A DNA stretch of 64,000 bases from Hyphomicrobiales bacterium (GCA_017302635.1 JAFLCX010000001.1:868001-932000); one strand, 5' to 3'. Positions 35,099-45,048 are shown, counted from the first letter of the stretch. Numbers and translations: made by a program. The notes: a model not told the origin generated them from the sequence alone.

Positions 35099-35776
35099 AT
35101 GGCAAAGGCTGTTTCGAAAAGTCGCAACCGGGGCGAAGTGGCGGAAATCTTTTCGCGGCTGCACGCGATCGAGCCGGAGCCCAAGGGCGAACTCGAACAT
35201 GTGAATGCCTTTACGCTCCTCGTGGCCGTCGTGCTCTCGGCGCAAGCCACTGATGCGGGCGTCAACAAAGCCACACGAGCCTTGTTCAAAGTGGCGGATA
35301 CCCCGCAGAAAATGCTCGCACTCGGCGAGGATCAGGTGCGCGAGTACATCAAGACCATCGGTCTTTTTCGCAACAAGGCGAAAAATGTGATCGCCTTGTC
35401 GCAAGCACTGATCGAACGTTTCGGCGGCGAAGTGCCGGCCAATCGCGACGATCTTGTCACGCTTCCCGGTGTGGGGCGAAAAACGGCGAATGTCGTGCTC
35501 AACATGGCATTCGGGCAGGCAACCTTCGCCGTCGATACCCATGTGTTCCGCGTTTCAAACCTGCTGCCGCTCGCGCAGGGCAAGACGCCCGAGGCGGTTG
35601 AGGCAGGGCTCGATGCCATCATTCCTGAGCCATACCGCATGCACGCACACCATTGGCTGATCCTGCACGGGCGCTATACCTGCAAGGCGAAAAAGCCCGA
35701 ATGCTGGCGCTGTGTGCTGACTGACCTGTGCGCCTATGAGCCGAAAACGCCCGCTCCGGGCCTCAGCCGTAAATGA
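35099..35776 (+). CDS. nth: endonuclease III
   Basis: DNA glycosylase/AP lyase removing oxidised pyrimidines; 225 residues. The helix-hairpin-helix [14 protein letters not shown] contains the catalytic Lys, VDTHVFRV the catalytic Asp, and the C-terminus has the 4Fe-4S motif C-x6-C-x2-C-x5-C ([17 protein letters not shown]). Of two close ATGs I chose the second, with GAAAGGGG ending 6 nt before it. The 3' end overlaps the convergent uppP gene by 14 bp. Confidence 0.97.
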   Translation: MAKAVSKSRNRGEVAEIFSRLHAIEPEPKGELEHVNAFTLLVAVVLSAQATDAGVNKATRALFKVADTPQKMLALGEDQVREYIKTIGLFRNKAKNVIALSQALIERFGGEVPANRDDLVTLPGVGRKTANVVLNMAFGQATFAVDTHVFRVSNLLPLAQGKTPEAVEAGLDAIIPEPYRMHAHHWLILHGRYTCKAKKPECWRCVLTDLCAYEPKTPAPGLSRK

Positions 35777-36566
35777 ACCACGCCGCGAGGCCGAAGCTCC
35801 CGACCACAATCCGCCACCAGGCGAAAAGCGCGAACCCGCGCCGCGACACGTAGTCGAGCAGGCCTTTCACCACGATGAGCCCGGTGATGAAAGCCACCAC
35901 AAAGCCGATCCCGATCGCGGCCGTATCCTCGAAGGTCAGAAGCTTGTAATTCTTCATCAGGTCATAGGCGAAGGCGCCTGCCATCGTTGGCATGGCGAGG
36001 AAGAACGAAAACTCGGCCGCCGCCCGTTTCGAGGCTCCCGACAGCATCGCCCCCACGATGGTCGCGCCGGATCGTGACACGCCGGGGATCATCGCGATGC
36101 ACTGGAACAAGCCGATTTTCAGGCACATGAGGGGCGTGAAGGTCGCGATATCCTCGTGTTTGATCTCGAACTGAGCCTCGTCCACCGCCAGCAGCACCAA
36201 CCCGCCGGAAATCAGGCTGATGCAGACCACGAACGGGTTGAAAAGCATGGTCTTGATCACCGAATGCATCACGGCACCGATAACCGCCGCCGGCAGGAAG
36301 GCGATGAGCACGCCGAGCACGAAAAGCTGCGTCTGCCGATCGGAGAACACGCCTCTCGCGATACCAACGAGCTTCCAAAAATAGACCGACAGAATGGCGA
36401 GGATGGCTCCGAGCTGGATCAGGACCTCGAAACTGCGGCCCGGCGAGGAAAAGCCCAGATAATGCCCGAAAAGGATCAAATGCCCGGTCGAGGATACCGG
36501 AAGGAACTCGGTCAGCCCCTCGATGAAGCCCAAAAGGGCGGCTTTCAGCGCCAGCGCGGTGTTCAT
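35763..36566 (-). CDS. uppP: undecaprenyl-diphosphatase
   Basis: Polytopic inner-membrane phosphatase (BacA/UppP) that regenerates undecaprenyl phosphate for cell-wall synthesis and affects bacitracin resistance; 267 residues. Both active-site segments are present: [15 protein letters not shown] and [12 protein letters not shown]. About eight hydrophobic helices are visible. It overlaps the end of nth by 14 bp in convergent orientation. Confidence 0.96.
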   Translation of the reverse strand: MNTALALKAALLGFIEGLTEFLPVSSTGHLILFGHYLGFSSPGRSFEVLIQLGAILAILSVYFWKLVGIARGVFSDRQTQLFVLGVLIAFLPAAVIGAVMHSVIKTMLFNPFVVCISLISGGLVLLAVDEAQFEIKHEDIATFTPLMCLKIGLFQCIAMIPGVSRSGATIVGAMLSGASKRAAAEFSFFLAMPTMAGAFAYDLMKNYKLLTFEDTAAIGIGFVVAFITGLIVVKGLLDYVSRRGFALFAWWRIVVGSFGLAAWFIYG

Positions 36567-36741
36567 CAGCGGGTAACCATATCAAGGAGGCTGGAAGATG
36601 GACGAATCAGCCGGGGTTGAGCGGGGACAAGGCGTCCTTTATAGCCACGCAGCCCTTCGTGCCAGCACGGGGCATCCGGATCACCGCGTTGGCCCTCCGG
36701 CCTTCCACAGCCAAACGCAAGCCTTGCTTTCTCCAGACATC

Positions 36742-37434
36742 ATGCCCGCGCTTCACCAGTTCAGCTTCTGCCCGCATTCGCGCTTCGTCCGCCTGATCAT
36801 GGGCGAACTCGCGATGGAAGCGGAAGCCATCGAGCGCAACCCGTTCGGGCGTGAACGTGAGTTCCTTGCGATCAACCCGGCGGGAGCCCTGCCGGTGCTC
36901 GTAGAGCATGACGGGCAGGTGGTTCCGGGGCCAGACATCATCGCCGAATACCTGGATGAAACACGCGGACTCGTGCTGGGAGAACGTCGGCTGTTGCCCG
37001 AGAACCCTTCGGCCCGGGTCGAGACCCGACGCCTGACCCAATGGTTCAACGTGAAATTCTTCCACGAGGTGAGCGAGCTTGTCCTCAACGAGAAGGCCTA
37101 CAAGAGGCTTTTTCCGGAGGCTTTTCCGGGCGATGCGCCGAACACGAACGCCATCCGTGCGGCAGGCGCCAATATCCGCTATCATCTGAGTTATGTGTCG
37201 CATCTGGTCGCGCGGCGGAATTGGCTCGCAGGCGAAACCCTCTCCTATGCTGATCTCGCAGCGGCTGCGCATTTTTCGGTGGTCGATTATTTCGGGGATG
37301 TGCCTTGGGACGCAAACGAGGCGGCGAAGAACTGGTACGCGCGGATCAAATCGCGCCCGGCCTTCCGGCCCCTGCTGGTGGAAAGGCTGAAAGGCATTCC
37401 ACCCGCCGCGCATTACAACAATCTCGATTTCTGA
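36742..37434 (+). CDS. fzlA: FzlA-like glutathione S-transferase-fold protein
   Basis: A 230-residue GST-fold protein: an N-terminal thioredoxin-like part (FCPHSRFVRLIMGEL, then NPAGALPVL and IIAEYLDE) and an alpha-helical C-terminal domain ending NNLDF. In Caulobacter the homologue FzlA binds and curves FtsZ filaments and is needed for constriction; the assignment rests on the overall sequence and on its usual position before queG. An ordinary GST is the alternative. The start at MPALHQF removes 48 unconserved upstream codons. The TGA overlaps the start region of queG. Confidence 0.75.
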   Translation: MPALHQFSFCPHSRFVRLIMGELAMEAEAIERNPFGREREFLAINPAGALPVLVEHDGQVVPGPDIIAEYLDETRGLVLGERRLLPENPSARVETRRLTQWFNVKFFHEVSELVLNEKAYKRLFPEAFPGDAPNTNAIRAAGANIRYHLSYVSHLVARRNWLAGETLSYADLAAAAHFSVVDYFGDVPWDANEAAKNWYARIKSRPAFRPLLVERLKGIPPAAHYNNLDF

Positions 37435-38576
37435 CCCCGCAGCAAGCCCGATCCTGGCTGCCGGAACTCGCGCGCAAGCACGAATTTTCGAGCGTTGGGG
37501 TTGCACCCGCCCATGCCCCGGATGAACGCATCAAACGGTTGCAAGGCTGGCTCGCCTCGGGGGCTGCCGGAGAGATGGACTGGATGGCGCGCGAACCGGA
37601 AAAGCGCGCCAATCCTGCGGGACTCTGGCCCGAAGCCCGGAGCGTCATCATGCTTGGCGTCAACCACGCGCCGGATTTCAACCCGCTCGACCTGCTGGCC
37701 GAGCGCGAGAACGGTGCGATCGCGGCCTACGCGATCCGCAAGGATTATCACGACGTGATCAAGGGCCGGCTCAAGGCTTTCGCGACCGAATTCGTCGCCA
37801 GAACGGGCGCAGAGGTTAAGGTTTTTGTCGATACGGCTCCCGTCCTCGAAAAACCGCTCGCAGCAGAAGCCGGGCTCGGCTGGCAGGGCAAGCACACGGT
37901 GCTGGTGAGCCGGGAATTCGGCAACTGGCTGTTTCTCGGCGCAATCTACACATCCCTGGCGCTTGAACCGGATCAGCCTGAAACTGATCATTGCGGCTCG
38001 TGCCGGCGCTGCCTCGATATCTGCCCGACCAAGGCCTTCCCCGCCCCCTATCAGCTCGATGCCCGACGCTGCATCGCTTACCTGACTATCGAGCACAAGG
38101 GGCCGATCCCGCATGAATTCCGGAGCGCGATCGGCAACCGGATTTTCGGCTGCGACGATTGCATCGCGGTCTGCCCGTGGAACAAATTCGCGGCCACAAG
38201 CGCTGATCTGAAACTGAGTGTGCGCGAGAACCTGCTCCACCTTCCGCTGGAGGAGTTGGCAGCGCTCGACGATCCGGGCTTTCGCGCGCTCTTTGCCGGC
38301 ACGCCGATCAAACGCACGGGAAGGGATCGGTTCCTCCGCAATGTCCTGGTCGCGATCGGGAATTCAGGCGCTCCGGCGCTGGCGGAATCCGTGCGGCCTC
38401 ACCTTCAAGACCAGAATCCGCTGGTGCGAGGGGCCGCTATCTGGGCTCTCGCCCGGCTAATGCCGGACGCGACGTTGGCCGAACTGGCCGAGCGCCATGC
38501 CGGCGCGGAAACCGACCCCGACGTTCAAGACGAATGGCGTCTGGCACTTGCTCGAGATGGGACCGCCGAGGCATGA
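37431..38576 (+). CDS. queG: epoxyqueuosine reductase, unusual start
   Basis: Cobalamin- and iron-sulfur-dependent enzyme for the last step of tRNA queuosine synthesis. Visible are RKDYHDVIKGRLK, VDTAPVLEKPLA, GWQGKHTVLVS and two 4Fe-4S clusters (CGSCRRCLDICPTKAF and CDDCIAVCPWN), then HEAT-like repeats. No ATG, GTG or TTG lies near the expected N-terminus. A CTG overlapping the fzlA stop (CTGA) would give 381 residues, matching the family; the nearest upstream candidate is TTG at 37305, inside fzlA, adding 42 residues without homology. The 3' end overlaps the next gene by 4 nt. Confidence 0.88.
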   Translation: MTPQQARSWLPELARKHEFSSVGVAPAHAPDERIKRLQGWLASGAAGEMDWMAREPEKRANPAGLWPEARSVIMLGVNHAPDFNPLDLLAERENGAIAAYAIRKDYHDVIKGRLKAFATEFVARTGAEVKVFVDTAPVLEKPLAAEAGLGWQGKHTVLVSREFGNWLFLGAIYTSLALEPDQPETDHCGSCRRCLDICPTKAFPAPYQLDARRCIAYLTIEHKGPIPHEFRSAIGNRIFGCDDCIAVCPWNKFAATSADLKLSVRENLLHLPLEELAALDDPGFRALFAGTPIKRTGRDRFLRNVLVAIGNSGAPALAESVRPHLQDQNPLVRGAAIWALARLMPDATLAELAERHAGAETDPDVQDEWRLALARDGTAEA

Positions 38577-39439
38577 GCAAGACCATGCATCTTCTCATTC
38601 TTGGTTTCGGCTATTCGGCATCGGCCTTCGCCCGCGAAATCCGGCCCGAATGCGCTTCAATCACCGTGACCGCGCGCTCGGCCGAGAAAGTTGATCGCTT
38701 GCGTGCCGAGAGCTGGGATGCGCTCCCGTTCGACGGCTTGACGAGCGCTCCGGCTTTGAATGCCGCCGTTCATCGCGCGACGCATGTGCTGGTCTCTGCC
38801 CCACCGTCCGAGGTGGGTGACCCAGTCTTGCGCGCCCTGGGGCCTCGGCTTCTGGAAGCACCGGTTCTCAAACGCGTGCTTTATCTCTCAACTGTTGGTG
38901 TTTACGGCGATCACGAGGGCGCTTGGGTCGATGAGGAAAGCCCGCTGCGCCCCGTCTCGCAGCGCTCGCTCCAGCGTGTCGCGGCGGAGAATTCGTGGCA
39001 GGTCTTTGCGGCCAGCAGAAACATCGATCTCGGCATTTTCCGCCTTTCCGGCATTTATGGGCCGGGGCGCTCGGCCATCGACAACCTCAGGGCCGGCACG
39101 GCGCGACGCATCATCAAACCGGGTCAGGTCTTCAATCGCATTCATGTCGCGGATATTGCGGGTGCTCTCAGCGCCGCGATCCGCTGCAATGGGCCACTCG
39201 GTGTTTTCAATCTCACCGATCACGAACCCGCCCCCCCGCAGGATATCGTGGAATTCGCAGCACGGCTCCTGAATGTCCCTGTGCCGCCCGATATCCCGTT
39301 CGATGAGGCCAAACTCTCGGAGATGGGCCGCAGCTTTTATGGCGAGAACAAGCGGGTGACGAACGGGCTGATCCGTTCGGCGCTGAATTATACATTCCGC
39401 TGCCCGACCTACCGCGAAGGGTTGCGCGCCTGTCTCTAG
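38573..39439 (+). CDS. SDR-family NAD(P)-dependent epimerase/dehydratase-like protein
   Basis: A 288-residue Rossmann-fold protein of the extended or atypical SDR group. The N-terminal ILGFGYSASAFA is a GxGxxx-type nucleotide loop. LYLSTVGVYGDHEGAWVDE and FRLSGIYGPGRS resemble nucleotide-sugar epimerases, although the usual YxxxK is replaced here around QRSLQRVAAE, so activity as a standard epimerase is doubtful. Its start overlaps the queG stop, making a fzlA-queG-SDR operon. Its end overlaps the convergent acyltransferase gene by 4 bp. Confidence 0.8.
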   Translation: MSKTMHLLILGFGYSASAFAREIRPECASITVTARSAEKVDRLRAESWDALPFDGLTSAPALNAAVHRATHVLVSAPPSEVGDPVLRALGPRLLEAPVLKRVLYLSTVGVYGDHEGAWVDEESPLRPVSQRSLQRVAAENSWQVFAASRNIDLGIFRLSGIYGPGRSAIDNLRAGTARRIIKPGQVFNRIHVADIAGALSAAIRCNGPLGVFNLTDHEPAPPQDIVEFAARLLNVPVPPDIPFDEAKLSEMGRSFYGENKRVTNGLIRSALNYTFRCPTYREGLRACL

Positions 39440-40398
39440 GCCGCGTGGCGGCTCGCATCCGCGCCGTAATAACCGATGTAGCGCGGATCAATATCCGCGA
39501 CACGCAAGGTGACGAAAACATCGGTCGTGCCAAATTGCCGGTCGATCACCGCGCCATCGCCAAAGGTGGCGCCCAGCCGCAGGTAGCCCTTGATCAGCGG
39601 CGGCAGGGCTTTCATCGCCGATTTGAGATCAACGGACTCGGCCGGTAACCGATCCATCGGCACATGCAATCCCGGCAGCGCTCGCACGCGCGCCGCGCGA
39701 TCGCCCGCCGCGTGATGCTCGAGGAAGGCCAGCGGCAGGGCCAACCGTGAGGGTTCAAGACCTTCGAAGCTCGCGCAGCCGAACATCACGTCAATCCGGT
39801 GATGCAGGATATAGGCCCAGACTCCGTGCCACAGGAGTTCAACGGTGCGCTTGTTTCTGTAAGGCTCAAGCACGCAGGAGCGCCCGAGTTCGAGCAGCCT
39901 GAGGCCCGCATTCGCCGCCAGAAACCGTGTAAGATCATACTCGCCGGCGGTGTAGAAATCGACATCGGCAGCGCGCGCGACATCGGAGCGCAGCAACCGA
40001 TAGGTGCCGATCACACGTGGCTTCACCTGCCCGAAGCGATTGACCTTGCCGACCCGGTCAATGACCATGATGTGGTCGCACAGGCGATCATAGGCGTCGA
40101 TGTCGCGGCGCGAGACAAACCCGCGCGCATCGGGCGTGGCGCCCATCTCCTCGTAGAACACCTTGAAGCGCAAGCGCTGGCAGCGGCGGATGTCTTTCGT
40201 CGTGCGGGCGAGACGAACTTCCAGCGAGCCGAGACGGCCGATGACATCGGCCATGCCTCCGTTATCCCGCACCACGCGTTCCACCGGATTGAGCCGGCTG
40301 ACCAACGCCTTGGGGTTGAAGGATGCTCGGGGAACAGGGAAACGAAAAAGGCGGGAAGAGGATTCAGGACCGAATTTTCCGCTGCGCGGACGAAGCAT
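39436..40398 (-). CDS. OlsB-like GNAT acyltransferase
   Basis: A 320-residue protein related to ornithine-ACP N-acyltransferase OlsB and hemolysin-like acetyltransferases. Core text: LRFKVFYEEMGA, DHIMVID, VIGTYRLLR, LELGRSCVLEPYRNKRTVELLW and DVMFGCASFEG. OlsB makes lyso-ornithine lipid, a membrane lipid common in rhizobia. No olsA acyltransferase is adjacent, so the exact product is unsure. The N-terminal 45 residues are basic and may be an extension; MADVIGRLG (residue 49) is an alternative start. Confidence 0.72.
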   Translation of the reverse strand: MLRPRSGKFGPESSSRLFRFPVPRASFNPKALVSRLNPVERVVRDNGGMADVIGRLGSLEVRLARTTKDIRRCQRLRFKVFYEEMGATPDARGFVSRRDIDAYDRLCDHIMVIDRVGKVNRFGQVKPRVIGTYRLLRSDVARAADVDFYTAGEYDLTRFLAANAGLRLLELGRSCVLEPYRNKRTVELLWHGVWAYILHHRIDVMFGCASFEGLEPSRLALPLAFLEHHAAGDRAARVRALPGLHVPMDRLPAESVDLKSAMKALPPLIKGYLRLGATFGDGAVIDRQFGTTDVFVTLRVADIDPRYIGYYGADASRHAA

Positions 40399-40491
40399 GC
40401 TTCGCTCTCCTACCGAGTGATGCCCATCGACCAGACCCGGTTCAAGAAAGGTTTCTGCCCCATATTCGTGACAAAGTCATGACGCGCTGCG

Positions 40492-42249
40492 TCAAGCCAC
40501 AGCCCTGCAATCACCCGAAAGTCTCTCCAGCGTCGCAAGGAAAGCCTCACGGTCGAGTGGCTTGGCGAGAAAGGCATCAAACCCGGCGGCGAGGCACGCT
40601 TCACGGTCCTCGCGGAACGCGTTGGCCGTGAGGGCAATCGCGGGCACCGGAGCAATCCCCCTGCTCTTTTCCTCCGCGCGCCAGAGGGTGATGGCCGAGA
40701 GACCATCGAGTTCGGGCATGCGCACGTCGAAAAGCAGGCAGTCGAAGCCGGAAGCGCCGGGCAAGAGGCTTGAGCGCAGCAACTCGAGCGCCTCGACCCC
40801 GTTGGAAGCACGGATTGGCTTGCCGCCGAGGCGCTCGATCAAGCGGCCGGCAAGCAACGCATTGATATCGTTGTCCTCGGCAATCAGCATGCGCTTTCCG
40901 GCCAGGGGCTCGGCGAAGGATTGCTCTGTGCCCGAAGACGTTTCCATGCCGGATATCCCCGGTTGCCAGTCGCTGATCTGGGCCATGAGCGAGCGGCGGC
41001 GCACGGGCTTGACGAGATACCGGTCGAAGCCTGCTGCCTGTGGCGCTCCGAACGAGCGGCGCTCGAACGGCGACAGAAGCACGAGATGGCGGCGACAACC
41101 CGCTTCATGGCTCGCAGCCACGATTTTACGGGCGGAATCCGCTCCGAAAACAGCGTCGACCATCACGAGATCGGGCGTGAAAGCCGCCAAAGCGGCCAGC
41201 GCCTGCTGCACGTCGCCCGCACGACGAATCTCGGCGCCAACTTCGGAAAGGTGCATTCCGATGAAGCGTGCCTCAAAAGCGCCGGGCGCGACGAGAAGCA
41301 CCTTCTGCCCGGCGAGAACCGGCTCGGGCACATGGGGCATAGCCTCCCCCTCGGCCGCCACAAGCGGCAACGACAGCATGAAGCGAGCGCCCTCGCCCCA
41401 GCGGCTTTCCAGCGTGATATCGCCCCCCATCAGACGTGCGAGGCGGCGCGAGATCGCGAGCCCGAGGCCCGTACCGCCGTGCCGGGTCGCGGCCTGCGCG
41501 TCGACCTGCTCGAACTCGGCGAAAATTGCTTCCTGACGGGCAAGCGGAATGCCGGGCCCGGTATCCTCGACCCGGATCAGCAGCATGCCGGCTTCGGCCG
41601 AAACCGAAATCCCGATGCCACCTTTCTCGGTGAATTTGACGGCATTGCCCGCGAGATTGGTCACGATCTGGCGCAGCCGGCTGCCATCCGTCCGGATAAT
41701 GGCGGGGAGATCGACAGCCAGATGCACCGCGATCTCGAGCCCCTTGCCCTGCGCACGCGGGGCAAGCAATTCGACGACACCTTCCAGCAACGGGGCGAGG
41801 TCAACATCTTCCTCCGACACATCGAGCTTGCCGGCTTCGATGCGTGAGAAATCGAGAATTTCCTCGATCAGAGTCAGAAGGGCTTCGCCGGAGGTCTTGA
41901 TGGCACGGGCATAATTGGCCTGTTCGGGGTCAAGCCGCGTATCCAGCATCAGATCGGCCATGCCGAGCACGCCATTGAGCGGCGTGCGGATTTCATGGCT
42001 GACGGTGGCGAGAAAGCGCGACTTTGCCTCGCTCGCGGCTTCCGCCTGCGCCTGCACGCGGCCGAGCCTTTCCAGCTTTTCAGCCAGCCTCAGACGCTCG
42101 CGCTCGACACGTGCCAGTTCGGCGCGCTGCCTGCGCTGATCAAGGATCAGCCACAGGCAAAGCCCGAAGGCCAGAAGCGCGATCGCGCCCATAACCGAAG
42201 CGGTGGCCCAACCGGCCCACGCTGCCTTTACCCCAAACATGACGCCCAC
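40492..42249 (-). CDS. hybrid histidine kinase with two receiver domains
   Basis: A 585-residue protein with one N-terminal membrane helix ([21 protein letters not shown]), a short coiled coil, and a HisKA domain with [20 protein letters not shown]. The HATPase domain has [20 protein letters not shown] and [10 protein letters not shown]. The first receiver (about 325-435) is degenerate: its acidic pair is lost (VLLVAPGAF), though [10 protein letters not shown] and LVKPV remain. The second receiver is complete ([36 protein letters not shown]). The signal and targets are unknown. It is flanked by unrelated genes and has no dedicated regulator nearby. Confidence 0.9.
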   Translation of the reverse strand: MGVMFGVKAAWAGWATASVMGAIALLAFGLCLWLILDQRRQRAELARVERERLRLAEKLERLGRVQAQAEAASEAKSRFLATVSHEIRTPLNGVLGMADLMLDTRLDPEQANYARAIKTSGEALLTLIEEILDFSRIEAGKLDVSEEDVDLAPLLEGVVELLAPRAQGKGLEIAVHLAVDLPAIIRTDGSRLRQIVTNLAGNAVKFTEKGGIGISVSAEAGMLLIRVEDTGPGIPLARQEAIFAEFEQVDAQAATRHGGTGLGLAISRRLARLMGGDITLESRWGEGARFMLSLPLVAAEGEAMPHVPEPVLAGQKVLLVAPGAFEARFIGMHLSEVGAEIRRAGDVQQALAALAAFTPDLVMVDAVFGADSARKIVAASHEAGCRRHLVLLSPFERRSFGAPQAAGFDRYLVKPVRRRSLMAQISDWQPGISGMETSSGTEQSFAEPLAGKRMLIAEDNDINALLAGRLIERLGGKPIRASNGVEALELLRSSLLPGASGFDCLLFDVRMPELDGLSAITLWRAEEKSRGIAPVPAIALTANAFREDREACLAAGFDAFLAKPLDREAFLATLERLSGDCRAVA

Positions 42250-42382
42250 CAGACTTGTTTTTTATGTGTCTGTTCTGGCGCTCATGCTGGCGCGGGAAGG
42301 TTTACAAGCCCTTGGTCTGACTCTCGAAAAAGCCATCCTGCTTAAGGGAAGCTTCCGTTAGGGCTCTTTGTTCGGGCGCGAT

Positions 42383-43912
42383 TCACACAGCCTCGATGGC
42401 CCGGGCCCGCATCGAAATCGCTTCGGCAAGTTGCAATCGCCCCACCTTTTCCTCGCCTTCGAGATCGGCGAGCGTGCGCGCGACTTTGAGGATGCGGTGA
42501 AAGGCGCGTGCCGAGAGTTTCAGCTTTTCGGCGGCATCCCGCACAAGCGTCGCACCAGCAGCATCGGGCCGCGCGATCTCTTCGATGAGGGAGGCAGGTG
42601 CGGCGGCATTGGTGGAGATTTCGGGGAAACCCAAGGCAGCAAACCGCGCTTCGGCCCGTGCACGTGCTTCGGCCACACGGGCCGCAACGTCCGCCGAACG
42701 TTCTTTCGGGGCCGGCAAAAGCAGGTCGGCAAGGTCAACCGCTGAAACCTCGATCAGGAGATCAAAGCGATCCAGCAGCGGGCCGGAAAGTCGCCCCACA
42801 TATTGCGCCATGCATTTCTCGTTCGGTGCGCGCTTGCAGGCATAGCCGGGTTCGAGCGCCCGTCCGCAACGGCACGGATTCATCGCCGCCACGAGTTGAA
42901 AGCGCGCCGGGTAGGTGGCGCGATGGTTCGCTCGGCTCACTGCAACCTCGCCCGTCTCGATTGGCTGGCGCAAGGAGTCGAGGGCCTGCGGGGCAAATTC
43001 CGGCAGTTCATCCAGAAACAGCACGCCATGATGGGCGAGGCTCACCTCGCCTGGCCTGGCCTGCATGCCGCCACCCGTCAGCGCCGCCATACTCGCCGAA
43101 TGGTGCGGGCTGCGAAACGGCCGGCGGTCGGTGAGTGCTCCATCGGTGAGGAGCCCTGCGATCGAATGCACCATCGAGACTTCAAGCAGCTCGCGCGGTC
43201 GCAAAGGCGGCAGGATCGAGGGAAGTCGCGCCGCCAGCATGGATTTACCCGCTCCGGGCGGTCCGGCCATCAGCAAATGGTGCCCTCCGGCGGCAGCGAT
43301 CTCCAAAGCGCGCTTGGCGCTTTCCTGCCCCTTGATATCCGCGAGATCGAGAAGCGCCCCCTCTGCCTTGCGGATCGCCGGTTCTGGCCGGCGCAAGACC
43401 TGCGTGCCTTTGAAATGGTTCGCGATCTGAATGAGGTTCTGCGGCGCGAGGATGTCGATCTCCGCCCCGGCCCAGGCGGCTTCGGCACCGCTGGCGCGCG
43501 GGCAAATCAGCCCCAGTTCACGCGATTGAGCAGAAATCGCCGCCGGCAATACACCCGCGACGGGCGAGATCGTGCCATCCAGCGCGAGTTCGCCCAGTAC
43601 GCAATAGCCGTCGAGAGCATCCGAGGGGATGGCGCCGATCGCTGCCATCACGCCGAGCGCAATGGGGAGATCGTAATGGCTTCCCTCTTTCGGCATATCA
43701 GCCGGCGCGAGGTTGACGACAATGCGTTTCGCCGGCAGCGCCAGACCAGATGCCGTGAGCGCCGCCCGGACCCGCTCGCGCGACTCGACTACAGCCTTGT
43801 CCGCGAGTCCGACGAGCACGAAGGCGACCGAACCGCTCGTGACCTGCACCTGCACATCGACAGGCCGGGCCTCGATTCCCTCGAAGGCGACAGTCGATAC
43901 GCGTGACACCAT
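42383..43912 (-). CDS. YifB/ComM family Mg-chelatase-like AAA ATPase
   Basis: A 509-residue AAA+ protein. It has an N-terminal ChlI/Lon-protease-like domain (VSTVAFEGIEARPVDVQVQV and LAPADMPKEGSHYDLPIALG), a Walker A motif in MAGPPGAGKSMLA, Walker B in GVLFLDELPEF, and a C-terminal Mg_chelatase_C region. The homologue ComM is a branch-migration helicase promoting recombination of imported DNA in naturally transformable bacteria. The ATG at MVSRVSTVAF is preferred; 16 upstream codons are open. Confidence 0.92.
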   Translation of the reverse strand: MVSRVSTVAFEGIEARPVDVQVQVTSGSVAFVLVGLADKAVVESRERVRAALTASGLALPAKRIVVNLAPADMPKEGSHYDLPIALGVMAAIGAIPSDALDGYCVLGELALDGTISPVAGVLPAAISAQSRELGLICPRASGAEAAWAGAEIDILAPQNLIQIANHFKGTQVLRRPEPAIRKAEGALLDLADIKGQESAKRALEIAAAGGHHLLMAGPPGAGKSMLAARLPSILPPLRPRELLEVSMVHSIAGLLTDGALTDRRPFRSPHHSASMAALTGGGMQARPGEVSLAHHGVLFLDELPEFAPQALDSLRQPIETGEVAVSRANHRATYPARFQLVAAMNPCRCGRALEPGYACKRAPNEKCMAQYVGRLSGPLLDRFDLLIEVSAVDLADLLLPAPKERSADVAARVAEARARAEARFAALGFPEISTNAAAPASLIEEIARPDAAGATLVRDAAEKLKLSARAFHRILKVARTLADLEGEEKVGRLQLAEAISMRARAIEAV

Positions 43913-43979
43913 GTGCGAGAATTCCCCCGGCCCTGCCGCTACCTTAGCGGGCCGGAACAAATAGGCAACCCGTGCGGTA

Positions 43980-44978
43980 TCAGGACGAGCCGATCAGAAT
44001 ACCGGCCAGCAACACCAGCGTTCCGCCGACAATCACCTGGAACATCGACCGCAGGAACGGCGTATCCATATACTTCGTGCGGATCCACGCGATCGCCACC
44101 AGTTCGACGGCCACGATGACAGCCGCGATCCATGTCGCGATGTAGAAGGCGTTCGGCCAGCTATTGGGCACGAGATAAGGTAAAGTGTGCCCTAGGCCGC
44201 CCACGGTCGTCATCACGCCGCAGGCAATGCCGCGCAACCAGGGCGAGCCTCGGCCTGAAATCTTGCCATCGTCGCTCATCGCCTCGGTGATGCCCATCGA
44301 AATGCCGGCACCAATCGAAGCCGCCAGCCCGACGAGGAAAGTCTCCCAGTTGTTCTTTGTGGCGAACGCAGCCGCGAAAAGAGGAGCCAGGGTCGAGACC
44401 GAGCCATCGATCAGCCCGGCGAGACCGGGCTGAACATAGGTGAGCACAAATTGGCGATGCTTGGCCGCCTTCTCGCCTTCAATGGCATCCGGCGTCAGAA
44501 GCTCGCCTTGCAGCGTCTCGGCTCGCTTCTCGTGCCCGCGTTCGATTTCGGCGAGCTTCACGAACATCTCCCGAATCCGCGTATCCAGTGCCTGGCTCGC
44601 CGCACGCTCGTAGAAGTTGGCGGCCTGAATTTCCATCAGTGCGGCTTCTTCGCGCATCTGCTCGGGCTTGAGGTTCTTGGTCCACCAGACCGGGCGTCGC
44701 GTGAGAAAATCGCGCACATCCTCGCGCCGGATCGGCGGCAGATGCTCGCCAAACCGCTGCCGGTAGAGGTCGAACAGCATGGCCCGGTGGCCACGCTCCT
44801 CTTCTGCCATGTCGGAAAAGAGTTGCGTGGACGCAGGAAATTCCGTGCCGCAAGCCTCGGCGAAGGCCTGATAGATGCGGCTATCCTCTTCTTCATTCGC
44901 GATCGCCAGCGCGAGGACTTCGCGTTCGGTGAGGTCGGCAACGCTGCGGCGTGTCGAAAAGGGCGCGAGGAAGTGCAT
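43980..44978 (-). CDS. mbfA: MbfA: ferritin-like / VIT1-CCC1 fusion iron exporter
   Basis: Membrane-bound ferritin A, 332 residues. Residues about 15-165 form a ferritin-like di-iron domain with the expected Glu/His ligands (NEEEDSRIYQ, MAEEERGH, EIQAANFYERA, EIERGHEKR). Residues about 180-332 are a VIT1/CCC1-type transporter with some five helices (GLIDGSVSTLAPLFAA, GAGISMGITEAMSD). In Bradyrhizobium and Agrobacterium MbfA exports iron and protects against iron and hydrogen peroxide stress. An Irr-type box lies about 55 bp upstream, in line with Irr control in those species. Confidence 0.95.
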   Translation of the reverse strand: MHFLAPFSTRRSVADLTEREVLALAIANEEEDSRIYQAFAEACGTEFPASTQLFSDMAEEERGHRAMLFDLYRQRFGEHLPPIRREDVRDFLTRRPVWWTKNLKPEQMREEAALMEIQAANFYERAASQALDTRIREMFVKLAEIERGHEKRAETLQGELLTPDAIEGEKAAKHRQFVLTYVQPGLAGLIDGSVSTLAPLFAAAFATKNNWETFLVGLAASIGAGISMGITEAMSDDGKISGRGSPWLRGIACGVMTTVGGLGHTLPYLVPNSWPNAFYIATWIAAVIVAVELVAIAWIRTKYMDTPFLRSMFQVIVGGTLVLLAGILIGSS

Positions 44979-45031
44979 GGCGAACCTCTTCCGGTCTGGG
45001 CCTCAGGAGAAGCAGATTGAGCCCGTCATTG

Positions 45032-45048
45032 TTTCGAACGTTTCTAAA
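45032..45048 (-). promoter_or_regulatory. Irr box (iron control element) of mbfA
   Basis: Minus-strand reading TTTAGAAACGTTCGAAA: two 7-bp arms around a 3-bp spacer, symmetrical at 6 of 7 positions. It matches the rhizobial Irr box TTTAGAA-N3-TTCTAAA. The location 54 bp upstream of mbfA, a known Irr target, makes it likely to be functional. Confidence 0.7.
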
